A stretch of 64,000 nt of DNA, from assembly GCF_023343835.1 (NCBI RefSeq), contig NC_064443.1, positions 18,549,501 through 18,613,500 of the forward strand, read 5' to 3'. Source of the stretch: Lagopus muta (lineage: Eukaryota > Chordata > Aves > Galliformes > Phasianidae). The notes under the pieces were generated by a model that did not search any database, was not told the DNA's origin, and was given only the letters and a program-made list of their open reading frames with translations. Position numbers and translations under genes: made by a program. Below are positions 31,889-45,770 of this stretch, piece after piece (the first letter of the stretch is position 1; each line of letters begins with the position of its first letter).

Positions 31889-33986
31889 TGTTGGAAGGGA
31901 AAAAGTGGCAATAGAGCTGCAGAGAGCTCTGGGGCTCAGGGAGGATGTGGGAGCACATCTGGAGGAGTGTTGGAAAGGAAGGCTCCTTCTACAGCTGCTC
32001 TGGGAGCCTCAGGGTGGTTAGCAAGGTGATGGCAAAAGCAAGGAGAAGGCTTTGGGATACGGAGCAGCCATGCGATGGGGTGATTTCTGCAACCAGCAGA
32101 TTAACAGTGCGGTGATGTGGAGCAGGATTCCCCTGGCAACTCACAGGTCCTCCTGGCTTTATGTGATTCACTCCCTGCTGCTCTGAGATTTGGTTCATCT
32201 GCAGGAAACCTCCAGTTAACCATGGCTGCGTGCTCAGTGCTTGCTGTGAACCCAGCACCCATTCCCTATAGATGCCCAGGCTGCTCTGGCAACAGACACC
32301 GTATCTTTCCCACTGTATTCTGAGGAATGCCATCCCCCTTGTCCCGTGCTGAGCACTGCCTCAGCCTCCTGTGCATGTGGAATGGTTCTGAGCGCAGCCA
32401 GGTGGGTACATGCAGGTGTCAGAACGGCACAGTGCTGCAGGCTCTGTGCTCTGGATGTCTGAGCAGAGCTTTCTGCAGTGAATGTTGAAGCGCCGGTCCG
32501 CAATGTGCTGTGAAGGGAACAGATGGATATTTTGCCATGTGATGTAGCGCAGAAAACAGCTTTGATTTAGTGCACTATGCTTGTCTGACTTTTAAACTTG
32601 TATTAAATAGAATTTCATAAAGGCAAACTCGATACCAAATCTAAATAACGGGCCAGTTGGCGGGAGGTTACTAAGCCATGAAAATTATTGATTCATTTTC
32701 CTCTCCTTTCAAATGGACAGATGTGCATGAATACTTATTTTCTTTGAGAGCTTTTTTCTTTTTTAGAGGGGGGAGAAAGGTCTTCACTGGCAGGTTTGGT
32801 TTCATGGCACAACTGTGGGAATTGGCCCCACGTGCCAAAGAGGAACTAACGCTGCTAAATGCCCACACCCATGCTGACATAAGAGAATTCCCCCCATATA
32901 GAGCTGCTCCCTCTTGTCAGGGTGTTTCTGACACTCAGTCCTTGAGGTTATTATACAGTGTTAGCCCACAGCTCTTCAATGCTGAAGATTCAATGGCTTG
33001 CAAACGACCATCACCAGGCATCCCGGCTTAGCAGCATCCCAGGTAATTGCGTGCTTTCTGCTAATTGCCTGGCTCTGATGAGCGCCGTGTGGGCATGCTA
33101 AAGTAATGGGTGAGGCACAGATGCTGGATGTGGCTGGTGTGTTGTTGTAGCAACAGCCGATACAGCTGTGGTGGTTTAAAGGCAAGATTGCCTCTGCTTG
33201 TTCCCGAAACTCTCATATCTGGTCCCATAGGATGTGATCCCAGGGTTTCCAAGCTCGTTTTGCAGATGTGGTCTGTGAAATTCATGAAGAGTTATTGTAT
33301 AATATTAGTTTTTATGATATTATAATAATAATTTAGCTTGCTTCCTAAGCAGACAAATGGTCTTCCAACAACTTTTACATCTGAAATAACGGAAACTGCC
33401 CTTGTAAGGAAGGAGAGGTTTGAGATCAGCTCCTTTTCTGAATTATATTCCTTTGAGGACACAGTGTTTGTGTTGGGATGAAGCTGGGAGGAAGCAGGAG
33501 AGGGAAGGGGAGAGTGGGGTGCCCTCAATTTGGAAAATCACAGCGCAGCAGCATGACCTGTTTTTGTGGATGGGAACCTCCAGCCAACAAAGTTCTTGTT
33601 AAGAGACTCTATCTGGCTGACCAGATGGTGCAATTTGTCTGGCGTTGACATTTGGGAATATCTGCTGAATTTTGCATAAGGACAACTGTTTTAATTGTCT
33701 AGCGACTTGCTGTGTTAATCTTATTTGTCTGCAGCAACCAGCCCTTTTCTTATTCCTGGCTATCATGGCATTGCATTGTGTGCACCTCTATGCAGCCTCC
33801 TCCTCGCTTCTGCTCTTCTGTTCTCTCTGCTCCCTCTGGGTATTTCCTCGGGTTGAACTCCTCCTGTTGCAGGGAAACGACACGCTATGGAAAACAAGCC
33901 GTGATGAGCTCCGGATATTTAAGGCTTCTCTCTCGAGCCAATCCTTCCATCAGAATAAATGCAAAATTCTGCCGTGGTGGAAGAGG
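31889..33986. other. Intergenic
   Basis: No gene or repeat recognised. AT-rich, possibly conserved patches at 32525-32720 and 33270-33340; the latter is a run of TAATATTAG/ATTATAATAATAATTTAG. The rest is unremarkable. Confidence 0.6.
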
Positions 33987-34080
33987 CCCAGAGGGACATG
34001 TTTAGTGGGCATGGCAGGGGTGGGTTGACAGTCAGAGTCGATGATATTAGGGGTCTTTTCCAACCTTAATGACTCTATGA
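33987..34080 (+). mobile_element. CR1 LINE 3' tail
   Basis: CAGAGGGACATGTTTAGTGG, GGGTGGGTTGACAGTCAGAG and GGGGTCTTTTCCAACCTTAA, ending ACTCTATGA: forward CR1 tail of the GTGGGCATGG subfamily. Confidence 0.9.
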
Positions 34081-36046
34081 GAAGTACGTGGGATTGGAGC
34101 AGAGGAACAGTGCAGTGTTAAGGCTGCAGAGGAGCTCTGAGCGTGGCAGCAGCTGGCTGCATGGCCGGGTCCCCTCCTTAGGAAGCACAGCAGAGAATTC
34201 AACTGCAGCAGCAGAAAAGAGCAGCTGTCACATTCTCTTCTTCAAGGCAGAAGAGCCATTGACCTTCTTGCCACTACCTGGAGAAAATCCCTTTGCTGAG
34301 CACTGCCGTGCTGCTGCCTGCACGCTATGGATGGTGAATGGGTGCTGGCAGCCACATGCTGTTCTGTGCCTGGGGCAGGGTGCAGGGCTGTGTCACACCA
34401 TGCCATGTAGTCCTCACCTCCCCGTGGCTTTGTCCTGCAGCGGTGATGGAGAAGCTGGAGTAGGTTCACACCCAGCAGAGCCCCGTCTCAGCTCGGATAA
34501 TTCATTACAGTTTAATTTAGGAGATTTGGGATCGGGTTTGTGTGTGCAGAGGAAGCAGCTCATTACAGAATAATTGCTCTCATTGCCTGGAGCAATACAT
34601 CTGTATTGATACTGAGCAGCACAGAAATGTGCTATCCATTAAGGCAATCCCATTAGTCTTCCATTGCGATTTATGATCTAATATGTCCTCACAGCCACGT
34701 GTGTGGGCAGCATCCTGTGCTGGGAGCCTGGGCAGCTCTGTGGGTGCACCTACCTGCACCTCTGCTGTTCCTGGGGAGATGTGGATCTTGACCAGCCAGG
34801 TCTTCACCCCACAGTGTGCCAGGGCTGCTGGATGTCTTAGCTGAGAACGTGCTTAGTGTGCTCTTACTGCTGGAAATTGTGATGGATTGCAGGCAATAGC
34901 AATGGTATGTAGCTGGACAACTGTGCAGTTAATTACTACAATTATAACATGCTACAAAAAAGAATTTGATTCATGGTCATTCATGGTGATGATGAGTTTC
35001 CCACACTTCATTGCTGCGTCAATGAGTGACAGTAGCCAGGTCCCATGGAGCCCCTGCCCCATCCTGCACACAGGGCAGCATTGGGTGCCTCTTCTGGTTG
35101 CCCAGCTCCACGTTGGTGCTCATTTGCACGTAACACTGACATCTGAACTTTTGAAAATGAATTTATGGATGATTTTTCCGCAACCAGCATAACGCATCCA
35201 TTTGGAAGGAGATTTTTTGTTTCATGCCATTTCAGGCTTCAAGGGAAAATGCTGGTCTTAAATCTTTGGAGGGAGCGGGGAGTGAGATGTTTGGGCAAAT
35301 TGTATAGAGCCAGCAAAATGACAGGAACTGGGAAGTGGGAGTGCTGCATGGTACAAGATCCTTGACTCCAGTTGAGTGATAAATTTTCCATTACTAAATG
35401 GCTGGCACATTATGTTACACGGGGTTGATGGGTGCAAATTATCGGCTTGGTTGTTTCTAGACAGAATGTTATTAGCTGTAGGGAAATATGGCAAGCGGCC
35501 AGAAGCAGAGGGTGAACTTCTGTGTACATTGTCTTGAATTGCAAAAGCAAATGTATGTGCATATTCTAATTGGCAGTGGGAAACTCACTACCAAAGCTAT
35601 ATTTAAAGTGAAGAGATTGAGCTTTTTCCAATACAGGCATGAGACCTCGATCACATTGAGAATACCAGGGTTCCAGGTTAATTAGAAACAACCTGTAATC
35701 AAATAACTGAATTTCCTGCTACACTGAGAGCATAATGCACAGTACTCAGAAAGAATTGCAGGTACGTGTGGTGTGAAAAAAAATAGAAAGAAATATCCCT
35801 GAGAGGATATTGAGCTTCGTAGTTCAAGCAGTCTGCAAGAAATGGAGGTGAGAGCTTTATGGGGCCTCTGCCCTCCTCTTTCCCATGTGCTGGATGCCTC
35901 CACGAGGAGGGCTGGCTCTCCATCTTCTCCCCTTTTGCACCGACCTCCACAGTGTGCTTTGTTACACCGTTTTGTGTGCATACAGCATCCCATTGTCATG
36001 GTAATTGATTTTTGGCAGTCACTGTGCAAGAACACGAAGCCAAATA
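34081..36046. other. Intergenic
   Basis: No gene. AT-rich patches at 34490-34700, 34925-35000 and 35380-35720 have ATTA cores (e.g. CAGTTAATTACTACAATTAT, GGTTAATTAG) and may be conserved non-coding sequence. The 34088-34573 open frame is unsupported. Confidence 0.6.
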
Positions 36047-36165
36047 GAATGAGAATCATGGAATTGCTCAGGTTGAAAAAGACCTTAAAGATCGTGAGTC
36101 CAGCCATGACCTAACGATACTACCCTAACAACCCTCCACTCAATCGTGTTCCTAAGCATCACCAT
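36047..36165 (-). mobile_element. CR1 LINE 3' fragment
   Basis: GAGAATCATGGAATTGCTCA, AAAGACCTTAAAGATCGTGA, then CTAACAACCCTCCACTCAAT and CCTAAGCATCACC: complement of a diverged CR1 3' end. Confidence 0.85.
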
Positions 36166-39100
36166 GATTAGCTCGAGAAGGCTGTATGAGAAGGGAGCAT
36201 CAGCTATGGAAGCTGCCTGGTCTCTTCTGAGCTGAGCGCTGCTGGAAGTCCCTCCCTCTCCTGAGTGCCGCTTAAGGTCTTCTGTCCTTGTTTCTGGAGC
36301 TCTGCACCTATAGCCCCAAGCAGATTATCAGCCCAGCGGTCATGAGTTCTCTTTCATTCCTTGTACTGCTGCCAAATAGGAATTAAATTTTCCCCGTTCT
36401 TGAGTAGTAATGTGAGCATTGAGAAAAATGCTTGTTACTACCCGTGCTGCTTCTGGGAGTGGAGCATTGCTGTTTGCTGCTGCTTCGCAGAGCTGACTGC
36501 AGCTGACTTTGCCTATAGCTCTCGTGGGAGAGGCTCTGGCCACCGCATGAATTCCCCCAGGATGGATTAATGTCCTCCCAGTGTAATAATGGTGCCCACG
36601 TGCGTGTTACTGTGCAACTTGTTCTGCATTTTTTTCCCCCCTTCTGCTGAACTAGGAAAGGCAAATGGCAGCACTTGGGAGCTTCCTCCTGCTCAGTGCT
36701 TTATCTCGGTGCTGGACACGAAGTCTGAATCACTGAGTCATGAAAGTCCCAGCATACCCATATGGAATTTTTTAGGGAGGTCTGTCCCTACAGACTCTCC
36801 ATGTTATACAGCTCTGCAGCTTTACTGGAGAAAGAAAACCATTCATTTGGCAGGTCATGAGATGGGAATATTCCTCAGGCTTTTATGGTTTGAATCCGAC
36901 CCTGATTCTCCTGGTGGAGCCATGCTCTGCTTGCCTGCCTTTCTATTTTGAACAAGGGGCTGCGTTAGGCCTCATCCCACAGGTCGTTATGATGTGAATG
37001 CTGTCCATAGAAGCAGCCATCTGCCTGCGTGGATGAGATCTTCCAGGTGTTGTAAAGGAGGACAAGAGTCAGCAAGGTCAGCTCCAAGAGCACAGAGCAC
37101 AGCGCGAGCGTTTTGTCTTTGCACGTCACATGGAGAGCATGAGGAAGGGCAGGAGGGCACTCGTGTGTCCCCCATTTGGCCCACTGAGATGGGGCTGGAG
37201 GGATGGTCTGAGATCCAGAGTAATGGCAGGACGTTGGAACCAGCTTTGTGCAGCCTGGCAGTGAGTCACTGTGCCCAGCCTCAAAGAAATACTGCAATAT
37301 CATTCATTCCTTTTGCTATTTTTAATCACTCAGGGAAACAAGATGTCTCATTTAGAGCCTACTGAAGTGAATGGATGACTTCCACCATTTAGGAGGGAGT
37401 GTTTCATATTTTGGGACCTTGCATATGAGCTCCCACACACTCCCTTTCCCCACCAGTTGGAGGTAATCAATTGTGCACAGCTCTGCAGGGGATGAGCAGT
37501 CGCTGCGTTCCTCCTTTGGCTGCAAGAGGCTGGTGGGATGGTTTGCTAAAGAAGAGTTTGCTAGAGAAAAACCCAAACATCATTGGGTTGTGCCAGCAGC
37601 CTCGGAGGGCTGCAAACAGTGCTGCTAAGAGAGAGGGCACAGTGTCTCGATGTAAAAAATATTAGTATTTCTCACATGTGAACAGACTTCCTGGCTTCTG
37701 CCTCCAGGGCGAAGGAGATACAGTTGGCTGAGAGACACAGGGAAGACATTGGAATGATTTCCACACGGGGAATGCACTCAGATGGCTGAGGATCAGAACA
37801 CAAAGCTGGTTTCTAAATCCCGACGTGCTCCCACCAGCCTGCTGCTCCCCGCTCTCAGTTCTGCCATATTCTCCGTAAATGCAGACTGACATCCTCAAAC
37901 TTTCTGCCCGTTAGCACTGTGCCTATGTCAGCATCTCCTCCTGCAGGAATGCAGACGATGATTTCCAGCAGTTATCCCGCATCTCCCGCAGCCCAGCTAA
38001 CGCACCCAGACAAGCGCTTCTTCGATTTGGAGCCCACAGACCAGCAACCTGCTCCTGTTACGCTTTAAATCACTGTCCCAGTAATTATCATCATCGTCAT
38101 TATTAGATGACATAAGATTTTATTGCAGATAATTTGGAGGCTTTGATACGTTTATTTGAACTGACTGCTCCTTTGGCTGAGATTAATTGCTTGGGTTCCT
38201 CCCGTGGGCTTTTGCCGCTATAAAAAGATTGTTGACCTTGGAGCTTTGATTTTGAGTTCTTATTCAAATGCGAATACCAATAACCCAGAGAAAAAGACAC
38301 AACTTCCCAAGCTGAAATCCCTATAGAGTTCTGGGGACCTTGGATGATGAATGAAGTCTGTGCCTGCGTGGTTAGCGACTCATGTGTTCCTGGTGCTTCT
38401 CCAAGCCTAACGTTCTCCAAATTACCAAAACCAAATGTGAACCTTTTCTGCACCTGACTGCCCCTCCAACGAGCTGCTGGGGCTTCTGAGGCAATGTGGT
38501 GGTTACACAGTGCTGGGATTTCCTTCTCCTTCAGCAGGGATGCCCAGCATGTTCCCATGCATGCTTCAAGGAGCTTTGCTACCCCTGCACACACTCACTT
38601 GTTTCCCACTGTGGTACTTAATGCAGTGCCACATACAACTGTATGCATGTGGGTGGTGCTGTGCTAATCACAAAAAAATGGGTCAGAAATTGAGTTAGGA
38701 AGAAAGAAGTGTTGGATAACAACATACAATGGTGGCAGGCATAGCGAAGGATCCTGGAGGGCTCTGGAATGCCATGGTTTCACACAGTGTGCAAATAAGG
38801 ATGAAATTGAAAATCCACTACTTTAGGGAAGCTGTCTCTTCATTTGTATGAAATAATAAATAATTATCTGGCCACCTTAAGCAGCAATACTGAAGATTTA
38901 AGGTCACTTAACTGCTCAGAATGCTACAACGCCTAGCAAAGATTTGGAAGTTTTTGGTAAAAGTATAATTACCCATGGGATTTGTTAATTTTAAGTTGAA
39001 TAAACTTAACTTGTATTTGGGATAACACACTTCATCCTGAAAATACCTGAAGTGTTTGACTCTTGGATGAATCGTAGTGCTGAACCCCAAGTGCTGACCT

Positions 39101-41557
39101 ACAGCTCTTAGAGACTGAGGCACTGCGTAAATAGAGCACGAGGATGTTCTGTTGTTTTCAATTGGGAAGTAAAATTAATGAGTACAGTGATATGAAGACT
39201 TCTTGTGATGGCACAGAGACTCTGGGGGCTGGAAGGCCAGTTGGACTCCTACCAAATTGTGAGGTGCTTTGTTTTTCAGCAAGAGGAGAGACAATCTTTG
39301 TTCCAGCGCACTGCAGAAGTGTGTTGAGAGACCCTGAGAGCACATTTCTTCCAAAGGGCCATTATTACAATGTGTCAGTGATGATCACGGGCTGTTTTGA
39401 CATTCCTTGCCTAGCTCCCACTTTCCTGTCTATGAAAAACTTGTAGTCTTGGCAGCACAGAAAAGAAATGTGTCTGGTCAAGCGTGCAGCGAGTTGAACT
39501 TAATGATCAGAAAGGGAAAGGTCACCTTCCTGGAGATGATTTTTGCAGTGATGCTATCACATCAAACTTCCTGGCTCTAAAATTAAAGCTGAAATAAACA
39601 GCAAAACAACGTTGTTCATAGCGAATGATTAGAAGTGCCCATCCTGCATCAAGCTGGGGCAGAAATTTAGGTATTATATCACTAGTATGGTCTCTAATCA
39701 ATATATTTTTTTCACTTATTTTTCACTTCTATGCCTCTTATGATCTCTTCTTTCATTGCAGTTGATGACAAATACTCCTAAGAAATAATAGGGGTGAGGG
39801 TTAATTGTTCAGTCACTACTGCTAAGGAAAGCAGTACATTCAGCCTGGTATAAAAAAGCTTTGTTTTCCACGATGCCATTAAGCATCCTCACTCAGTGCT
39901 GAGAATGAGTCATTGCCTCCAGTTTAGGATCATCAAAAAGCACATGGTTTCTGCCTTAATTTAATTGACTTCTGATTTACTGTTAATTAAATCCACGTAT
40001 CCCCAATCATCTGTTGTGAAATGGGACTTGTCTAGGTTACATCAGCGCTGGTGAGCCCCAGCTGGGTGCCCAGGGATGGTTGTGATGGTGTTGGTTGCAA
40101 TGCTCATGCGCATCCCTGGGGCTGCTGTCACTGGGAGTGGCTCAGAGTGGTGGGCTGGGTGCTGTTTAATTAGCAATCTGCTGGAGGATCACTGTGTGAG
40201 GTTATCAGGAGGGACCTGTGCATAGAGGGGAGCCAAGGGGATGTGTCCGCTGCAGAGGGGCAGCAGAGAATTTGGCAAGGAACTTTGGGGAAAAACTTTT
40301 GGAGATCTGATGAGGACCTTCAGAAATCTGGAGAGGAAATGAATGGGAAGAGACACTGCAGTGCAGAAGGGCTTTTGAGTCCATCTGTGGGGTGCAGCAA
40401 CCCCCCAGCAGAGCTGTCCTACTGCTCTCCCTCAGCCTCATGGCTCCCTGCCCTTCTGCCCCTTTGTACCCACACTAAATCTAGAGTACCTGCAGGCTCT
40501 GGGAGAACAGCTGTGACCCTTCTTCTCCAGGGTCCTTGTGGCATTGTTTAATTAATAGCAACAATAACCCCCTGCAACACATCAGCCTCCTGCAGCACAG
40601 GTGAGTGCTATCAGAGGCCAAGCTGGGGCACGGGGGTTAATTAACATGCTCCAGGGTGGTGCTGAGCCAGGTGGGGTCTTCCATCAAGAACACCCTCAGC
40701 CAAACAAAGGAAATTAGGAGAAGGTCTCTGTGGAGGCTGCGAGGGCATGGCAAAATGAAAGATGCGTGAGCAAAGCACAGGCAAAAAGAAGGAGAGAAGA
40801 GGGAAGAAAGAGCCAGGGAGGAAGATGGGGGGCTGTTCAGGCGTTGAGCTGCAAATAAGCACCTTTTGTTGTGCTCCTCATCCCCCCTGCAGGGAGGTCA
40901 GACCTGGTGACTGGTGGGTGCTCACCTGCAGCCACCTCTGCTAGCAGCATCCTGTGAGCATGAAGGCTCTCCTTACTCGCAGTCCCTGTAGCAAGGTGTG
41001 GGTTTGATGCAGTCAGACTGTGGGCTATAGATCAGAGGCACTTCCTGCATTGTGCAGCTCCTGGAAGGAGTCACGTTTTCATCTCCATTTGGATCTGCTC
41101 ATCCTCTAAGTCAGCTGATAAATCGTTCCTCCCTAACTCAATTCAGTCACGTGGTTCTGCTTCCCTGTGGAGTTACAGTTTAATTCGCAGCGTTGCAGTG
41201 AATGAACTGCAAGGAAAGCTCTTGTCAGCCCTCCGTGCACATTGCTGTTTTGCCTGAAAGAGATACTGCCAGAAATGCAACATGGGTTTTTTAAAGAGAA
41301 ACAAGGTCTTTTCAAGCTGCACTTTTAAAAAAACCCCTGGGATGAGTGTAGGAGTACCTGGCTGTCCAGCAGGAGGCCTCTGAACTACACCTGGGGTACG
41401 TTCATGCTTGGAGGTTCTTGCATATCACTGTGTTTGGTTGCAGTTGGTGCTACTGGCAGCCATCACCATCGGTAGCTCAACGCCTCGCAGCACACAGACC
41501 CTGAATGCCCATTGCTCAGCCTTGGAGAGCCATATTGCACTAGAGAGTGATCAAAGA
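36166..41557. other. Intergenic, 5.4 kb without recognised gene or repeat
   Basis: The longest stretch here without a repeat call. AT-rich candidate regulatory patches lie at 38040-38260, 38780-39010 and 39930-40020 (CTTAATTTAATTGAC, GTTAATTAAATCC). A purine-rich tract occupies about 40780-40831. The 163-codon - frame at 38103-38594 has no support. Confidence 0.6.
38040..38260. promoter_or_regulatory. Candidate conserved non-coding element
   Basis: CAGTAATTATCATCATCGTC, ATTATTAGATGAC, CAGATAATTTGG and GAGATTAATTGCTTGG cluster within 220 bases and no repeat explains them. Regulatory role is inferred. Confidence 0.35.
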
Positions 41558-41650
41558 GCCATAGAATCAGTAAGGTTGGAAATGACCGCACGTCCAACCC
41601 CAACCCATCCCCACTGTGCCCACTGACTCCCATCCAAACGATGTTGATGA
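41558..41650 (-). mobile_element. CR1 LINE 3' fragment
   Basis: GCCATAGAATCAGTAAGGTT, then GTCCAACCCCAACCCATCCC and CACTGACTCCCATCC: complement of a short CR1 3' end. Confidence 0.85.
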
Positions 41651-42994
41651 TGTTGCAGCCATTATCAAAGCGTAACAAGTGTTTAAATTAATGTCTGAAG
41701 CCTCTTTCTGTTTTGGGGGTCTTTGAAAGCTTAGGTGATGTATCAATGACCAAAAGTAATTGCTTGCTCTAAAACACGCCTTTCTAAAAGGAAATTTGAC
41801 TTGGGTGTGTATATAGTGATGGATTTAATTTTTGTGGAAGCAATGAGCTTGGAACAGGAGGAGGAGGAAAAGTGGTGATATGGAGGGTGAATTCATCTGA
41901 AGTTATGAATAATAGATAACTAACTTGGGATTATTTTTTGCTAGATTTAAATTAAATCTCATCAACTATGTGATAATTGGATATATTTCTAAATGAGCAA
42001 GGCCTACTCAAGGGGATTCCAGTAATACTGCCAATAGTACATGTTAGCCATAAAACTGGGTGCAAGCAGAGCTCAGAGGGCACGGAGTGATGGAAGGCTG
42101 AAGTTCTGACCAAGAAATCCAAAGCTTGCTCGGATTTACTCTCTTGGTCAGAGCAAATCTTTGAGCTGAGGGCCTCCTTCACACAGGGCTGCAGGAGCTG
42201 AGCATGGAGGTGATCTGCACAGCTCTGTGTGTGCTCATCTGCATGCAGGGATGTGCTTCCCCATAGCTTTAAGGACCGTGGCATTCTCTACTGATGAAAA
42301 TGGTTAGATACTTAATTTTTTCTCTCCTACAAATTATCAGGTCATTTAAAAAATGAACTCATTTTAATCTAATTCTGCATGTGCAACAGTCTGGAGAGTT
42401 ATTTTCAGCTCCAGTAGTTGCAGTTTGCAATTATTACGCTTCTTTTAAGAAAAGAAAAGTAACAGCTCTATATTTTATGTGAATTACTGGTGATCTTTCA
42501 GAACGACTTGTGTTTGGGGTAAGTAATAGAAAAAATAAGAGGCCAAATGAATAGCAATGTAGACTTGAGAAAGCAGAGAGGAGGTGGGAACATATGTAAA
42601 GATTACAAAAATATTAACATTTGACCACTTAGGCATGAATATTTCAATTAAAAAGCATGCGATTTTTGTTGAAGTGAAACCAGCAGTCCCTTACCAACCA
42701 TTGGTTCGGGTTGGAAAAAGACAGCATTTTTATCTTTGTTTGTTTAACTGCTGTGGTTCAGCTCAGTGATGTGATGCTCAGACATTCCTGCAGCCCAGCC
42801 TGCCCTTATGATGCTCTCAGTGGGGTGGCAGTGAGTGCCCCGTCCCCTGATCCACTCCCAGCAGGGACTGGGGCTGCAGTTCTTCGTGTGTTTGCACCCA
42901 ATGCTCTGGGCAGGTTGGGAAGCAGCACTGCCAGCACATGGCTTGGCCCAGTGCTGCCATTCAGACGTGGCTGAAAGTCCAACCTGATCCCAGC

Positions 42995-43048
42995 ATGCTT
43001 TTAGGTCTGAAGCTTTTGGGTGCCCTGCTTTTAGGTCTGAAGCTTTGG
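42995..43048. repeat. Short direct duplication, about 31-base unit x2
   Basis: The 20-base string GCTTTTAGGTCTGAAGCTTT occurs twice, 31 bases apart. It is a simple local duplication in non-coding sequence. Confidence 0.85.
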
Positions 43049-43274
43049 CGTATCCCCACTTGGGTGAAAGAAGATGGGATCTCAGCAGCTTTGTCGTGCT
43101 CCTGCAGTTCATCCCGAGATGATGCTGAGTGGGGTCCCAGCTCAGGGCAGGCTCTGGGTGGGCTCATGCCTGGCCCTACGCAGCCAACACTTGCTGACCA
43201 GGGGAGATGTCCACACTGGGGCAGCGTTCTGGCACTGTGGGTAAACTGAGATGGGATTTGGAAATCATACCAAC

Positions 43275-43312
43275 TCCTCTTTGTGTAACAAAGCAGTGTG
43301 TAACAAAGAGGA
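43275..43312. repeat. Small inverted repeat / hairpin
   Basis: TCCTCTTTGT and its exact complement ACAAAGAGGA flank an 18-base loop. The loop and right arm also repeat the string GTGTAACAAAG. It is not near a gene end, so a terminator-like role is not suggested. Confidence 0.75.
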
Positions 43313-45733
43313 TGAAGTATTTCCAGCAAGTTGTTTCCACATGTGCACATTCTGAGATGGTTTCTGAAGGGAATCTGCTCATTGTCCTCATTATGTCAAT
43401 TCCAGCCAAAAATCAAGGCCAGGTACTCCACAGCACGAATGTCAAGTGAATTGTTCAAGGACCACTTGTGTCATGTGTGAGCTCCTCCTGCATCCCTGAC
43501 ACGGCTCCTGGGAGTGGCAGTAGCAGCAGGGCTTGCTCTGAGGCTAAGGTGGCAAAGACAGGAGTGGCAGAGGGCAGGACGTGGGGATGCTGCTCTTTGA
43601 GATGCCAGCTCCAAAGGATTTAGGAAGGACGACGCCTTTGGTGTAGGGGTTGGCATGAAATCACATGCTGAGGGCGAGGGAAAACCTTCAGGGAGTTCAG
43701 CATTATGTTATGCAAAGGATGTCAGGCCTAACTTTGTGAATTTTGGTGACGCCATTTTTGACGAGCTTCAATTTTAAAATAATTTAATGACGACAGTAGA
43801 AAAGCCAACAATTTTGACAGCAACAGGAATGGTAAGAATAAGGCCAGACCCGAGGTGGGGAGGTGGCGCAGGGCGTAAGTGATGTGTGGAATCCTAAGTG
43901 CAGAGCTCCTGGGGAGGTGCAGAAAGAGCATCACAAAGTGAGAGTCCTTAAGGCAAAACAGATAATTGAACTGTGATGGTATGTGATTCTTTCTCTTACG
44001 TATCTAGGCAACTATTTTCTTTAGACCTAATGGCTATTATAAATCACAGACTGCAGTTTCTAACCCCAACACACGCCTGGAATGGAGCTGCTGACTCTAC
44101 CTAGCTAATAAAGTGTATTCCTTGAAGCAAAACCCAGGTACCTATCTCTGTGTCACTTGCCCTCGTGTCGTGATAACAGCTTAAGCAGGGCTCAATTTAG
44201 GTCACCTTAGAACAGCTCCAGCCCTGTGTTTAGAAACAGCAAAAAGGTGAAGGAGCTGTGAACACATGGCATCGTGCAAACAAATTGTATCTACTAACTG
44301 CCAAATTTCTGAATGTCACACGAAGATCTGAGCTGGCTCCATCTCTCCCATTGCTTTGGCTGGGGTGACAGTTGGGGATGGGAGGGACACACACCTCTGA
44401 AGCCTGAAAAGGAATTTTCTAGGGGAAAAAAATCCCTCTTGCAGTGCTGTGTATGCTGTACCATCATCTGGCCCTTTTAGGTCTGAATGAATTTTTGATC
44501 CACTGAATTACCATTTAGCTTTTGGGAGCCATGGCCACAAACGAATAAAGCCCCAAATGGTACTGGAACATTGATGGAGCTATCTGAATTTAAGGGTATC
44601 AAGGTTTGGTATTTGGCAATATGATCTGAATTTAAAATGCAACGACACGTGCTTTGGCTATTTGAGAAAAATAATGCTGTTTTTCCTCTTGTCTGCGAAA
44701 AATGGGTGACCTGTTGAAATGAGAGATTGCTGCACACTGCTGTACGTGTTTCTTGCATATTCACAAAGAAGCAGTTCTGAGGAATGTACTGCTGTGTTTG
44801 CTGCTGGAGGGAGAGGCAAATATTAAAAATCCCATTTTTCCCACTGCTTCATTTCTGCTGCCGTATAAACGTGGAGCGTTTGCTGTCCTGCTGGGATTAG
44901 CTAATGTTTGCTCAAGGTGGGAGAGGTGTTTTTGGAAACAGGTGTTTTGGTCTGGATTTTCCCCCTAGGAACTGGGGAGATGGATGTTAATTTCAGATTG
45001 TTCTCTGCAATTTTTACTATTGGCTCTAATGGAGAATAGCCAAAGCAAAGAGGCTGTGCAGCAGGCAGTTTGCCTTGATCATCCCCTCCAGGCAACAGCA
45101 CTGTCCTGTGTGTGCCACTGCCCTTGGTGCCCTCCAGGAGATCCTTCTCCCCTCCCTTCCCCATGTTGTATACTCCATAGATACTCCAAAATATGTGTTA
45201 AAACCTCACTCAATGTTGGGGTATTTTTTGACTTTTGATGCTGGACTTTGCTGGGGATTATAATATTACCATATTACACTGAATGCTGTTACAGACAGGT
45301 GTACTGCTGGGATATGAAGCAGACAGCATCAGCGTTGATGCCATAGAAAATATTCTAAGAGAAATCACTAATTCCCAGCATGGCTGGCATAAATGCACAG
45401 CACAGCAGTGGGGATGGAGCAGGGCTGGCACGTCTGCTCAGCACCCACTTCTGATGGCCCAGCAGGCACACAGCTGCTCTTGGCTACTTATCTTAATTTT
45501 AATTATCAAGACACAGGAATGATGAGGTCTGGGTTACCACTGGTGTGCAGCACCTACAGATCTCTGCCAGCCTTCTTGTTATTGGGACAAATAATGAAGA
45601 AAAATTAAAATTTCAGCCTTGGGAAGAGAATGTGCTGAGTGCCTTGTCAGCTGTGCATCAATGCAGCTCTGCTATGTGCAATGACAGCTTCTCCTGCAGA
45701 GAGGATTTGAGAAACGTTAAACGTATCAGTGCT

Positions 45734-45770
45734 GGGGGGGGGAGAAAAAAAAAAAAAGAAGAAGAAATTA
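45734..45770. repeat. Homopurine tract
   Basis: Nine G, then AG, about 13 A and (GAA)n. Low-complexity sequence able to form non-B DNA; a likely spot for length variation or sequencing error. Confidence 0.85.

Noticed and set aside
34088..34573. 161-codon + frame
   Set aside because: Starts just after a CR1 tail; peptide has no recognisable features.
38103..38594. 163-codon - frame
   Set aside because: Overlaps an AT-rich candidate regulatory patch; no family resemblance or splice support.
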